Numbered from the stretch's first letter, positions 8,227 through 15,424 are shown. The stretch is DNA of 64,000 nucleotides from Cedecea neteri (GCF_000758325.1 NZ_CP009459.1:3410001-3474000); one strand, 5' to 3'. Translations and numbers: made by a program. The notes: generated from the sequence alone by a model not told the origin.

Positions 8227-9150
8227 ATGATGAAAGAGAACGCTGACTTTATTCGCGGCAGGGGCGAGTCGCCTTTTATTCCTGGTTTTCAGCTTATGGA
8301 CGTGGCGCTGGAAAACGGGATTACCCTGCGAACCGCCGTGGGAGGACAGGGTGAACCATTGGTGTTACTGCATGGCCACCCGCAGAACCACGTGACCTGG
8401 CGTAAAATTGCTCCGGTTCTGGCAGAGCATTTCACCGTCGTCATGCCGGACATCCGCGGCTATGGCGACAGCGCTAAACCCGCCAGCGACGCAGATCACC
8501 GCAGCTATTCCAAGCGAGAAATGGCGAAGGATATTGTCCTGCTGGTGGAGCGGCTGGGGTTTGATGACGGCTTTGCTTTTATGGGGCACGATCGTGGGGC
8601 GCGCGTCGGGCATCGCCTGGCGCTGGATTACCCGGCGCAGGTTAAGCGCAGCATTTTTATTGATATCGCGCCCACGGCAACTATGTATGCGCTGACAGAC
8701 AAAACCTTTGCCACTCGCTATTTCTGGTGGTTCTTCCTGATCCAGCCTTCGCCGATGCCGGAAAAGATGATCGCCGCCGATCCGGCGTTTTTCCTGCGTA
8801 AACATATTGATGGCCAGCTTAAAACCCCCGGCGCAACGGAACCTGAAGTGTTTGCCGAGTACCTGCGCTGTTACCAGGATCCGAATACGCTGCGGGCCAT
8901 CTGCGAAGATTACCGCGCCTCGGCCACCATCGACCTTGAGGATGATGAAGCCGACAAGCATCTGCGCGTTACCAGCCCTTTGCTGGTGTTATGGGGAGAG
9001 AAAGGCACCGTGGGCCAGCTGTATGATGTCCCCGCGACCTGGCAGGAAAAAGCGCTGGACGTGCGTGGGCGAGCTATGCCCTGCGGGCACAGTCCACAAG
9101 AGGAGTGTCCTGATGTGCTGCTGAGCGCTATTATGCCTTTCTTAACCTGA
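8227..9150 (+). CDS. Alpha/beta hydrolase, haloacetate-dehalogenase-like
   Basis: 307 residues. The oxyanion region is L-L-H-G-H-P-Q-N. The nucleophile motif is G-H-D-R-G-A-R (Asp122, followed by Arg123 and Arg126), the acid is Asp146 in F-I-D-I-A-P-T, and the catalytic His is about 288 in C-G-H-S-P-Q-E. An Asp nucleophile with the two arginines is the hallmark of fluoroacetate/haloacetate dehalogenases, which hydrolyse C-halogen bonds in the cytosol. It sits 6 bp after leuD2 in the same operon. Some members act on other esters or epoxides, so dehalogenation is likely but unproven. Confidence 0.8.
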   Translation: MMKENADFIRGRGESPFIPGFQLMDVALENGITLRTAVGGQGEPLVLLHGHPQNHVTWRKIAPVLAEHFTVVMPDIRGYGDSAKPASDADHRSYSKREMAKDIVLLVERLGFDDGFAFMGHDRGARVGHRLALDYPAQVKRSIFIDIAPTATMYALTDKTFATRYFWWFFLIQPSPMPEKMIAADPAFFLRKHIDGQLKTPGATEPEVFAEYLRCYQDPNTLRAICEDYRASATIDLEDDEADKHLRVTSPLLVLWGEKGTVGQLYDVPATWQEKALDVRGRAMPCGHSPQEECPDVLLSAIMPFLT

Positions 9151-9169
9151 TTTCGAAGATGGCATACCG

Positions 9170-10099
9170 ATGAGCCCCAATGAAACTCCCCGCGCCAGCT
9201 GGCCGCTTGTTGAAGATTTGAATGTCTTTGTCACCGTGGTGCGCAAAGAAAGCTTTGCCAACGCGGCGGCGGAGCTGGGGCTGTCTCCGTCTTATGTCAG
9301 TAAACGCATTGCGCTGCTGGAAAAAAGCCTGGGGATGCGGCTGTTCCATCGTAGCGCCCGCGCGATTCACTTAACGGCCGACGGCCATAAGGCGCTGAGC
9401 GGCGCGCTTTCGGTTCTGGAGAGCATGGGCGATTTTGTCTCAGGGCTTGCCGCCTGGCGGGATACGCTCGAAGGCAATATTCAGATGAGCTGTTCGTTTG
9501 GTTTTGGCTCAACGTATATGCCGGATGCGCTTTCGGCGCTGGCGGAGCGCTATCCGGCGCTGAATATCAAACTAACGCTGACGGACAGAGTCGTGGATTT
9601 GATAGAAGAGGGCGTCGATATAGAAATTCGCGTTGGCGACGACATCAAAGACCTGTATATCACCCGGCAGCTCTCCACGAACAACCGCATACTCTGCGCC
9701 GCCCCGGATTATCTGGCAAAAAACGGGACGCCAGAAAACATAACCGATCTTAAAGCCCACAAATGCCTTGTTATTCAGGAACGCAGCGCGCAGTTCGGTG
9801 TGTGGCCGTTAACCAACGGCGAGGAAAGCGTACAGACTCACGTCAGCAGCCAGCTTTCCTCCAACAACGGCAGCGTGGTATTAAGCTGGGCGCTGAAAGG
9901 CCACGGCATTATTTTACGTTCCCAATGGGAAGTGCAGCGCTATATCGCCCGCGGCGAGCTGGTGCAGATTCTGCCCGACTGGTATCAGGCCGCCAATATT
10001 TGGGCGGTTTATTCCAATCGCACCAGCGGCTCTGCGAAGTTAAAGGTCTGCATTGATTTTCTGGTGGATTATTTCCAGCGTTTTCCACCGGTGGCGTAA
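9170..10099 (+). CDS. LysR-family regulator co-directional with leuCD2 operon
   Basis: 309 residues. The helix-turn-helix lies at about residues 18-75 (S-F-A-N-A-A-A-E-L-G-L-S-P-S-Y-V-S-K-R-I) and is followed by a CrgA/DmlR-type effector domain. Overall flavour resembles DmlR/TtdR, activators of hydroxy-dicarboxylate metabolism, which fits an operon acting on malate-like acids. It lies 19 bp after the hydrolase and on the same strand, unusual for LysR genes, so it may be autoregulated with the operon. The effector is not known. Confidence 0.85.
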   Translation: MSPNETPRASWPLVEDLNVFVTVVRKESFANAAAELGLSPSYVSKRIALLEKSLGMRLFHRSARAIHLTADGHKALSGALSVLESMGDFVSGLAAWRDTLEGNIQMSCSFGFGSTYMPDALSALAERYPALNIKLTLTDRVVDLIEEGVDIEIRVGDDIKDLYITRQLSTNNRILCAAPDYLAKNGTPENITDLKAHKCLVIQERSAQFGVWPLTNGEESVQTHVSSQLSSNNGSVVLSWALKGHGIILRSQWEVQRYIARGELVQILPDWYQAANIWAVYSNRTSGSAKLKVCIDFLVDYFQRFPPVA

Positions 10100-10108
10100 A
10101 TATATTCG

Positions 10109-10140
10109 ACATCAACCTGCCAGGTTAAACAGGCTGATGT
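10109..10140. terminator. Weak stem-loop after the leuCD2 operon
   Basis: Eleven-base arms with one mismatch (10109-10119 and 10130-10140) follow the LysR stop. There is no T-tract, so it may only stabilise the transcript or serve as a Rho-associated end. Confidence 0.3.
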
Positions 10141-10168
10141 CCTCAGGCTGAGTGTAGAAAGTTAGACA

Positions 10169-10441
10169 CTAAATTCTGATAATCCCGGTAATATGCGGGG
10201 CGCCCTGTAATGGCTTATAAATTTCAACTATAGCTTCCCACACGGCCGTTGAAGGTGGCACCGAAGCGGCGCAAAGGAAGCGGTAGTTTGTCCCGGCCAC
10301 AACCTGGGTTTTAACCTTTTGCGGCTCGTAATCAACGCCAAGATGCCCGTTGAGCGCCTCTTCGAACACTTTTCGGTCCTGAGCAGTCAGCGGATGATAG
10401 GCAGTCCAGCCGCCAACCTGCAGCGTTTGTTGTTCCGACAT
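10169..10441 (-). CDS. Stefin/cystatin-like cysteine-protease-inhibitor protein
   Basis: 90 residues without signal peptide. It carries the three cystatin contact elements in order: Gly-Gly at 10-11, Q-V-V-A-G at 46-50 in the context K-T-Q-V-V-A-G-T-N-Y, and a second-hairpin-like K-P-L-Q-G at about 76-80. Human stefin A has the same K-T-Q-V-V-A-G-T-N-Y and a K-S-L-P-G loop, and a near-identical length. Expected activity: tight reversible inhibition of papain-type proteases, here in the cytosol. ATG 10441 is the only sensible start. It stands alone between the leuCD2 operon and cdh. Similarity is recognised by eye; inhibitory activity is inference. Confidence 0.75.
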   Translation of the reverse strand: MSEQQTLQVGGWTAYHPLTAQDRKVFEEALNGHLGVDYEPQKVKTQVVAGTNYRFLCAASVPPSTAVWEAIVEIYKPLQGAPHITGIIRI

Positions 10442-10809
10442 AGTGATACCTCAAAAGTGAAATATTTCCTACTCGTTTGGCTTTTCGGATGCCGCCCCAT
10501 ATATTTTATATTGGTTTCTGGAATCCATTTGATCATGTTAATCTATGGCTGCCTGATGTCTTTTCTGCAAGTAATATTGGCATTATACAATTTAACACTT
10601 TCCTTTCCTAAACTACCAAAGCACTCAACCAAAAATAAAAAACATTCAGCATTTAAAATGCTCTACTATTTTATTAATGACCTTGCTAATAAATAAATCC
10701 GAATGTTATTTAATACACAATATAAAAAATATAATAGCTGTTTTGATAGCAATCAAACGTTATAATTCCCCGCCGGTGCAATTCGAGGCTAGTGGAGAGC
10801 GGGACAAAG
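10442..10809. other. AT-rich intergenic region upstream of cdh
   Basis: No credible gene. The region is distinctly AT-rich and should hold the divergent promoters of the stefin-like gene and cdh. A TATAAT occurs at 10761-10766, about 45 bp before the cdh start, without an obvious well-spaced -35. Confidence 0.4.
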
Positions 10810-11607
10810 ATGATGCGTGTAAATGGAAAAGCCGCGCTGGTATCTGCCAGCGTCAGGCGAGCGTTACTCCTGGCAGGGATCTTTATGCTGGTGGGCTGCG
10901 CCCGCTCCGATGTACTGTGGGGCGTGGTCGATAAGGTGTGCATGACTAACTATCAGCAAACGAGCAGTCCAGCACCGTGCCAGCAGATCTATATGCCTGA
11001 AGGGAAGGCTCACGGCTTTAGCGTTATCCAGAACCCACGTTACCCCTATCATTTTATTTTGGTTCCCACGGCGAAGATGACCGGTATCGAAAGCCCGGCG
11101 CTGGCAGCGGAAGGGCGCACGGACTATTTCGGCTATGCCTGGCTCATGCGCCGTCTTTTAGACTGGCAGTATGGTGCCCCGATACCCGAAGATAAGCTTG
11201 GCCTGGCGCTTAACTCGGCTTATGGCCGCAGCCAAAACCAGCTGCATATTCACCTGACCTGCCTGCGGGAAGACGTCAGGCGTCAGATGCTGGCAGAACG
11301 TCCCTTTATAACGGAAGAATGGCGACCCTTGCCCGATAAACTCCTGCGTTACACCTGGTACGCGCGGCGGGTGATGCAGCCGACGGTGATGGGAATTGAC
11401 CCCATTCACAGCGTCGCCAGCTATTTTCATTTATCACCGGAACAGCTGGCAGAGTGGGGTGTGGCCGTCATTCCAACCGCTTACGGCGATCAAAAAGGGT
11501 TTATCTTACTGACCACTAAACGTGGCTGGGACCGGAATAATCGGGCCTCGGTGGAAGCGCTACTGGATAAAGAGTGTGCGATCTTGTCACCCAAAGCGCC
11601 CCTTTGA
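10810..11607 (+). CDS. cdh: CDP-diacylglycerol pyrophosphatase
   Basis: 265 residues from ATG 10810; a GTG at 10792 is in frame but less likely. An N-terminal hydrophobic segment ends L-V-G-C (residue 30), giving a membrane anchor. The catalytic region Q-N-Q-L-H-I-H-L-T-C is the HIT-like histidine motif of the Cdh family, and F-S-V-I-Q-N-P-R and L-L-T-T-K-R also match. The enzyme hydrolyses CDP-diacylglycerol to phosphatidate and CMP at the inner membrane. It is a single gene here, not in the pfkA-sbp context seen in E. coli. Confidence 0.9.
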   Translation: MMRVNGKAALVSASVRRALLLAGIFMLVGCARSDVLWGVVDKVCMTNYQQTSSPAPCQQIYMPEGKAHGFSVIQNPRYPYHFILVPTAKMTGIESPALAAEGRTDYFGYAWLMRRLLDWQYGAPIPEDKLGLALNSAYGRSQNQLHIHLTCLREDVRRQMLAERPFITEEWRPLPDKLLRYTWYARRVMQPTVMGIDPIHSVASYFHLSPEQLAEWGVAVIPTAYGDQKGFILLTTKRGWDRNNRASVEALLDKECAILSPKAPL

Positions 11608-11781
11608 AGAAGGCCTCAGATGAATTTGACGAGATAAGCAGCATCAGATTTTTTTACACATAGGTTATGTCTTTTTCTTATTTGCCAGGATCCTAACAGT
11701 TTGAAAAACTCTCCCGACCGTACCCGAATGGTGGGTAATTTCAAATTTGCTGTTGTTATTGGTTTAAGGAAGACGTTATTT

Positions 11782-12606
11782 ATGCGCCTGGCAATAAAAC
11801 ATACCGTAAAATTTTCTCTGCTGACCGTTTCACTGGCTGGAGCCATGTTGCTTACCGGCTGTGGTCCTAAACAGGACGCAAACCATATTAAGGTGGGTAT
11901 CAGCGCAGGCATCGATCAGCCGCTTTGGGATACCGTCAAAAAGGTCGCCAAAGAAAAATACAATCTTGACGTAGAAGTGGTGACCTTCACTGACTATGTC
12001 TTACCCAATTCCGCTTTGAGCAGCGGTGATATTGATGCCAACTCCTTCCAGCACGGCCCATATCTGGATAAGCAAATTAAAGAACGTGGCTATAAGTTAG
12101 CCGAGGTGGGCAATACATTTGTTTATCCCATTGCCGGTTATTCCCGAAAAATTAAATCAGTGTCTGAACTGAAGGACGGCGCTCAGGTAGCTGTGCCCAA
12201 TGACCCCACAAATCTTGGCCGTTCACTGCTGCTGCTGCAAACCCAAGGCTTGATAAAACTGAAAGATAACGTAGGTCTGCTGCCAACATCTCTGGATATT
12301 GTAGAGAATCCTAAGAAACTGAAAATTGTTGAAGTGGAGGCCGCGCAGCTGACTCGCGCTATTGATGACGACAAAATCGACCTCGCGATCATCAACACCA
12401 ACTATTCCAGTCAGATAGGACTGACCCCCGCCAAAAACGGTCTGTTTGTTGAAGATAAAAATTCGCCGTACGTGAACATTATTGTTGCCCGGGAAGATAA
12501 TAAGGACAGCGAAAATGTGAAGAATTTGGTGAAGGCCTACCAGACGGATGAAGTGGCCGCCGCTGCGGATGCCGTTTACCACGGCGATGCCGTCAAAGGC
12601 TGGTAA
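11782..12606 (+). CDS. nlpA: NlpA-type methionine-binding lipoprotein
   Basis: 274 residues from ATG 11782, preceded by AAGGAAG; an upstream in-frame TTG at 11701 is rejected because the signal peptide begins at 11782. The lipobox L-L-T-G-C places the acylated Cys at 27. H-I-K-V-G-I-S-A-G, D-A-N-S-F-Q-H, V-G-N-T-F-V-Y-P and the closing A-V-K-G-W follow E. coli NlpA more closely than MetQ. It is an inner-membrane lipoprotein that binds methionine. No MetN/MetI genes are adjacent, as for the orphan E. coli nlpA. A strong hairpin follows the stop. Confidence 0.9.
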   Translation: MRLAIKHTVKFSLLTVSLAGAMLLTGCGPKQDANHIKVGISAGIDQPLWDTVKKVAKEKYNLDVEVVTFTDYVLPNSALSSGDIDANSFQHGPYLDKQIKERGYKLAEVGNTFVYPIAGYSRKIKSVSELKDGAQVAVPNDPTNLGRSLLLLQTQGLIKLKDNVGLLPTSLDIVENPKKLKIVEVEAAQLTRAIDDDKIDLAIINTNYSSQIGLTPAKNGLFVEDKNSPYVNIIVAREDNKDSENVKNLVKAYQTDEVAAAADAVYHGDAVKGW

Positions 12607-12612
12607 CATAGG

Positions 12613-12637
12613 CCGGATCCCGCCTGGCGGGATCCGG
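12613..12637. terminator. GC-rich hairpin between nlpA and tiny lipoprotein genes
   Basis: CCGGATCCCGC pairs with GCGGGATCCGG around a CTG loop, an 11-bp perfect stem between the convergent nlpA and small-lipoprotein transcripts. The T-tract is weak on both strands, so it is a probable but not textbook bidirectional terminator. Confidence 0.55.
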
Positions 12638-12643
12638 GAAAAT

Positions 12644-12733
12644 CTACCTCGTGAAAAGATGGGTGCCCACGGACAAACAGCCGCTGAGCAACAATACGCA
12701 GGTAATAACCATCAGTGAATAAGCTATTCTCAT
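12644..12733 (-). CDS. Tiny predicted lipoprotein (29 aa), distal of a tandem pair
   Basis: ATG 12733 to TAG 12644. A single hydrophobic stretch ends L-L-S-G-C, with Cys at 19, so the acylated mature peptide would be only 11 residues. A GCGGAG ribosome site sits at proper spacing. It lies 15 bp downstream of the companion gene and shares the L-L-S-G-C box, suggesting duplication. It may be related in kind to entericidin-like or other micro-lipoproteins, but I recognise no family. Confidence 0.6.
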   Translation of the reverse strand: MRIAYSLMVITCVLLLSGCLSVGTHLFTR

Positions 12734-12748
12734 CGGGATCTCCGCCAT

Positions 12749-12826
12749 TCAGAAAAGGGAAACGCAGCCGCTGAGAAGGGCGAGAGCACCGAGTAAAAAC
12801 AGGCAATAAAAAGCTTTTTTAAACAT
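12749..12826 (-). CDS. Tiny predicted lipoprotein (25 aa), proximal of a tandem pair
   Basis: ATG 12826 to TGA 12749 with an AAGGTGGTGAT ribosome site. Lys-Lys at residues 3-4 is followed by a hydrophobic core and the lipobox L-L-S-G-C, with Cys at 21. Mature form after lipidation: Cys plus four residues. Good ribosome sites on both members of the pair, plus conserved lipoboxes, argue for translation. Function unknown. Confidence 0.6.
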   Translation of the reverse strand: MFKKAFYCLFLLGALALLSGCVSLF

Positions 12827-13109
12827 AACATCACCACCTTGATAGCGTCATGTCGCTTACTTTGCCGGGTCATTATCAATATCGGGTCAATAAAGCCCGG
12901 AGAAACGCTCAAGCTGCACCTGTGTATGGCAAAAAATTAGATAGCTTTGTCAAAAAAGCATCTCAGTTTTTAACTGCCGGTTTCACAACGTGGTTTTTCG
13001 GCGAATGATCCGCGATATTATGGAACACTAAAAGGCATTTCAGGTTATCTAAATTCTACTGCATCAGGCTCGAAAGTTTATACCGTTGCAGGTATCTCAA
13101 GAAAAACGT
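12827..13109. other. Intergenic region at accessory-region boundary
   Basis: Probably holds the leftward promoter of the tiny lipoprotein genes and the rightward promoter of the palindrome-headed genes. A 52-codon frame, ATG 12850 to TGA 13008, lacks a ribosome site and is not called. No tRNA or other obvious attachment target is visible at this boundary. Confidence 0.4.
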
Positions 13110-13129
13110 AATTTGCGCATGCGCAAATT
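13110..13129. repeat. Palindrome copy 1 (core TTTGCGCATGCGCAAA)
   Basis: A 20-bp perfect palindrome consisting of the 16-bp core plus two matching flanking bases each side. It ends 25 bp before the start of the 104-aa gene. The same 16-bp core heads the next two genes, so it is probably a shared operator. Confidence 0.85.
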
Positions 13130-13154
13130 TCTCGTCATTGCTTATGGGGAATTC

Positions 13155-13469
13155 ATGACTACAAAGTTGAAATTTATCCGACTGAAAATCGAAGATGAGT
13201 TAATCCAGCCGGTCAATAATCTGGCAGGCATTCGGGATGAGTTAAAGGCCGATATAGCCAGCGAAATTATTGAGTGGTATCTGAACCAACGAAAAGCAGG
13301 ACATGTACACATTCGGTACTTCTCCAGTCCGAAAGGCTCAGATTACCGAGGGATCTGGTTTCATCCGGATACGATCAAACGAGCGAAACAGCAGGCCTCA
13401 GACGATCAACAACCGTTAAATCGACTGATTTATACAGCTCTGGCGCGTTACTTTGAACAATCGGCCTAA
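13155..13469 (+). CDS. Small protein with ribbon-helix-helix-like C-terminus
   Basis: 104 residues from ATG 13155, preceded by GGGG at good spacing; upstream in-frame starts (13086, 13116) would run through the palindrome and are rejected. The C-terminal third (H-P-D-T-I-K-R-A-K-Q-Q-A, then P-L-N-R-L-I-Y-T-A-L-A-R-Y-F) looks like a ribbon-helix-helix or short DNA-binding helical pair. It is first of three small genes that each follow the same palindrome, so it is a candidate repressor of the set. No confident family; context is plasmid- or integrative-element-like. Confidence 0.7.
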   Translation: MTTKLKFIRLKIEDELIQPVNNLAGIRDELKADIASEIIEWYLNQRKAGHVHIRYFSSPKGSDYRGIWFHPDTIKRAKQQASDDQQPLNRLIYTALARYFEQSA

Positions 13470-13525
13470 CTTTTGTAAATATGCACTGTTCAAAGTAGGC
13501 GAGTTACTGCTGATACTCACTGGAT

Positions 13526-13541
13526 TTTGCGCATGCGCAAA
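13526..13541. repeat. Palindrome copy 2 (TTTGCGCATGCGCAAA)
   Basis: Perfect 16-bp copy ending 23 bp before the ATG of the second small gene, with an intervening CGGAGGT ribosome site. Confidence 0.85.
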
Positions 13542-13564
13542 TGGGCCAGACCTCGGAGGTAACG

Positions 13565-13693
13565 ATGAAAATTGATAATAAGCAGAATGATGAACCAGAA
13601 TCCCAGCTGATGCGAAACGTCGGCTTCATCAAGCCTACGATGAACAGGTCGTATCGGTTGTCCGGGGCCAGCTTAGTTATCAACCGGCGCTGA
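13565..13693 (+). CDS. Small ORF (42 aa), possibly frameshifted from a ~62-aa protein
   Basis: ATG 13565 follows an excellent CGGAGGTAACG site. The frame ends at 13693. From about 13612 another frame reads K-R-R-L-H-Q-A-Y-D-E-Q-V-V-S-V-V-R-G and stays open to TGA 13750, looking more protein-like but having no start of its own. Either the gene is a 42-aa basic peptide, or a one-base change near 13610 has broken a longer basic protein. No family recognised. Confidence 0.45.
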   Translation: MKIDNKQNDEPESQLMRNVGFIKPTMNRSYRLSGASLVINRR

Positions 13694-13753
13694 AATCACG
13701 CTATTCAAAATCGGCGTCGCGAAAGTTCTGCCACAAAATCGAGTTTAAGTGAT

Positions 13754-13769
13754 TTTGCGCATGCGCAAA
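13754..13769. repeat. Palindrome copy 3 (TTTGCGCATGCGCAAA)
   Basis: Perfect 16-bp copy ending 14 bp before the ATG of the third small gene, immediately ahead of its GAGGAAG ribosome site, so binding here could block transcription or translation. Confidence 0.85.
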
Positions 13770-13783
13770 TGTGAGGAAGACAG

Positions 13784-13978
13784 ATGACACGAGCGATTGA
13801 AAAAATTGAGTACGATCTGGAACGAGCACGCCGCGAACGAGATGCCTGGAAAAACAGTCGCGGTGGCAAGTCCAACTATCAGATGGCCAGCGTGATGGTA
13901 TCAGCGCTGGAGAAAGAGCTTTCAAAGGCCATCAGCAACCAGGTCAACGATGCCCACAAAACGCCAGATCCTGTGTAA
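13784..13978 (+). CDS. Small coiled-coil-type protein
   Basis: 64 residues from ATG 13784 with GAGGAAG upstream. Highly charged and helical: residues 4-25 (I-E-K-I-E-Y-D-L-E-R-A-R-R-E-R-D) and about 35-52 (A-S-V-M-V-S-A-L-E-K-E-L) predict two helices with heptad character. No transmembrane segment. Third member of the palindrome-headed set. No known family; could be an accessory protein of a lost mobile element. Confidence 0.65.
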   Translation: MTRAIEKIEYDLERARRERDAWKNSRGGKSNYQMASVMVSALEKELSKAISNQVNDAHKTPDPV

Positions 13979-14159
13979 TCACATTTAGGTGCGCATAATG
14001 TATATTATGTTAAATCATGTTGATTGTTAACTTACTTCATGAACCAAGATGGTTCGCATAAAATCATAGGGTTAAGACTCCCCTTAATCTTTCGTTAGCT
14101 GGCATTATGTTTAAGAGCTATTTTCTTCATATCCACGAACTTCTCTGAGGATGTCTCAG

Positions 14160-14843
14160 ATGTATATACTCGAACAGTTGAGTGTTGCTCCAAACCGGCG
14201 GATTTGGACATTGGTTGATACCACTACTAACTTACCGCTTCTGTTTCCACTTCTCTTTCTCATTGATCGCTTGTCTTTACGTTCCGAATCCACGCAGTCA
14301 TCTACGTTTCCGCAAGTTATGCAACAGATGGGCATCAACGGCCAAATCTCGCCATTTAGTCCTCAGTCTGCGACAGGCGATTCTATGAATGCCTTTCACG
14401 GTGGTTTATGCAACGGCTTACAAGCACCAGCCATGCCGGGGACGTTCGCACAACTCCCTGCATCGATCAGCGGAAATAACGCTTCCAGCAGTTATAATCA
14501 GCTTGGAAATACCATGGGAAGTCAGTTAGCCAATAACATGGGTCTTCAGGCACTTGATAATGTGACAGCGGATACTGGAGGTTTATCCTTTAACGGGGGC
14601 GGAAAAGTGGATGGAGGCACAACTGATTCATGGGCGCAAATCGGTAAGTTTATGGATCAACACCCGGAGATTTATGGTAAGCCACAAGGAGATGGGTCAA
14701 GCAGTGGAAAAATTGCAGATGCAGGGAAATCCCCTTCCAGACCATTTGAAGAGAGGTTTTTCGTTGAGCCTTATTTAAAACTCCACTGTGCGGAAATAAC
14801 AAAAACTGAGGGTATTATGATGCCGACATCTACCCCAAAGTAG
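14160..14843 (+). pseudogene. Chimeric ORF: probable integrase N-terminus fused to a harpin (HrpN-like) fragment
   Basis: ATG 14160 is favoured by GAGG at 8-nt spacing; ATG 14151 is the alternative. The first ~45 residues (Y-I-L-E-Q-L-S-V-A-P-N-R-R-I-W, L-P-L-L-F-P-L-L-F, L-S-L-R-S-E-S-T-Q) resemble the start of element-encoded tyrosine recombinases. From about residue 50 the protein is Gly/Asn/Ser/Gln-rich and cysteine-poor, with harpin signatures: M-N-A-F, Y-N-Q-L-G-N, L-Q-A-L-D-N-V and I-G-K-F-M-D-Q-H-P-E-I-Y-G-K-P. These match the HrpN C-terminal half in Erwinia/Dickeya. The harpin part lacks both its own start and its usual C-terminus; the last ~35 residues run antisense into the next gene. 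Best read as debris from two genes joined in frame. No type III secretion genes are in the window. Confidence 0.6.
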
Positions 14844-15316
14844 GATGTGAAATTATACTGTAATCCATGGTAAATATATGGTGAAAAACCAATGCCAGTA
14901 ACTTTCTTAAAATCATGATAAGAACCGTGATCCCCACAATCACTAAAAGTGTCAAAGAAAAATTCGCCTACATACCCATATATTCCTTTAAAAACCAATC
15001 CATCGCTAAGATTCACCCAATCTTTTCTAACGCCAGCCGCCAGGCATCTATCATTAAAGCTATTATTCATCGTTCCAAGAATGAAACTATACTCTGACTG
15101 TTCTGAAAATTTTCTTTCCACCGAGAAAAATTTGTTATCAAAGTGCTCTGTATACTGCCCATGGTTATGGGTGAGATGATACACATAAGATCCTGTATTT
15201 ATGGAATAAAGACTCACCTCTTCTGCTTGACAAGAGAAAGATAAGACAAATACTACGCACGCATATAAAAAACAATACAACCCTGATTTGGTTCTATTTT
15301 CATATTTCGAGTTCAT
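14771..15316 (-). CDS. Exported protein, possible small outer-membrane beta-barrel
   Basis: 181 residues. A signal peptide (hydrophobic residues about 13-29, cleavage near C-Q-A-E-E) is followed by alternating aromatic/polar stretches (Y-S-F-I-L-G-T-M, F-K-G-I-Y-G-Y-V-G-E-F-F-F, G-I-G-F-S-P-Y-I-Y-H-G) and an aromatic C-terminus, A-Q-W-S-F-K. This pattern suits a small beta-barrel or lectin-like periplasmic protein of the kind often carried by prophages and islands. Its 3' end overlaps the convergent chimeric ORF by 73 bp. Function unknown. Confidence 0.6.
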   Translation of the reverse strand: MNSKYENRTKSGLYCFLYACVVFVLSFSCQAEEVSLYSINTGSYVYHLTHNHGQYTEHFDNKFFSVERKFSEQSEYSFILGTMNNSFNDRCLAAGVRKDWVNLSDGLVFKGIYGYVGEFFFDTFSDCGDHGSYHDFKKVTGIGFSPYIYHGLQYNFTSYFGVDVGIIIPSVFVISAQWSFK

Positions 15317-15373
15317 GATTAAGCTCTTATGAAGTTAAGCTTTAGAATTTTAAATTTAAGCCATCTTTTCGAC

Positions 15374-15408
15374 AGCAAGTGGATGCAATGTTTCCACATC
15401 CACTTGCT
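15374..15408. terminator. Perfect 12-bp stem-loop downstream of P-type ATPase
   Basis: AGCAAGTGGATG (15374-15385) and CATCCACTTGCT (15397-15408) flank an 11-nt loop between the ATPase stop and the exported-protein start. No T-tract follows on either strand, so termination is uncertain. Confidence 0.4.
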
Positions 15409-15424
15409 GAACTATAAGCCTATT

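Noticed and set aside
12850..13008. 52-codon rightward ORF upstream of the palindrome genes, ending F-F-G-E
   Set aside because: No ribosome site and it occupies the expected promoter of the leftward tiny lipoproteins; composition alone is not enough.
13981..14159. Attachment site next to the integrase-like fragment
   Set aside because: No tRNA, no direct repeat partner found by eye, and the integrase is truncated.
14771..15316. PagP-like palmitoyltransferase identity for the exported protein
   Set aside because: Size and beta-barrel look are similar, but the conserved PagP catalytic and aromatic-belt motifs are not present.
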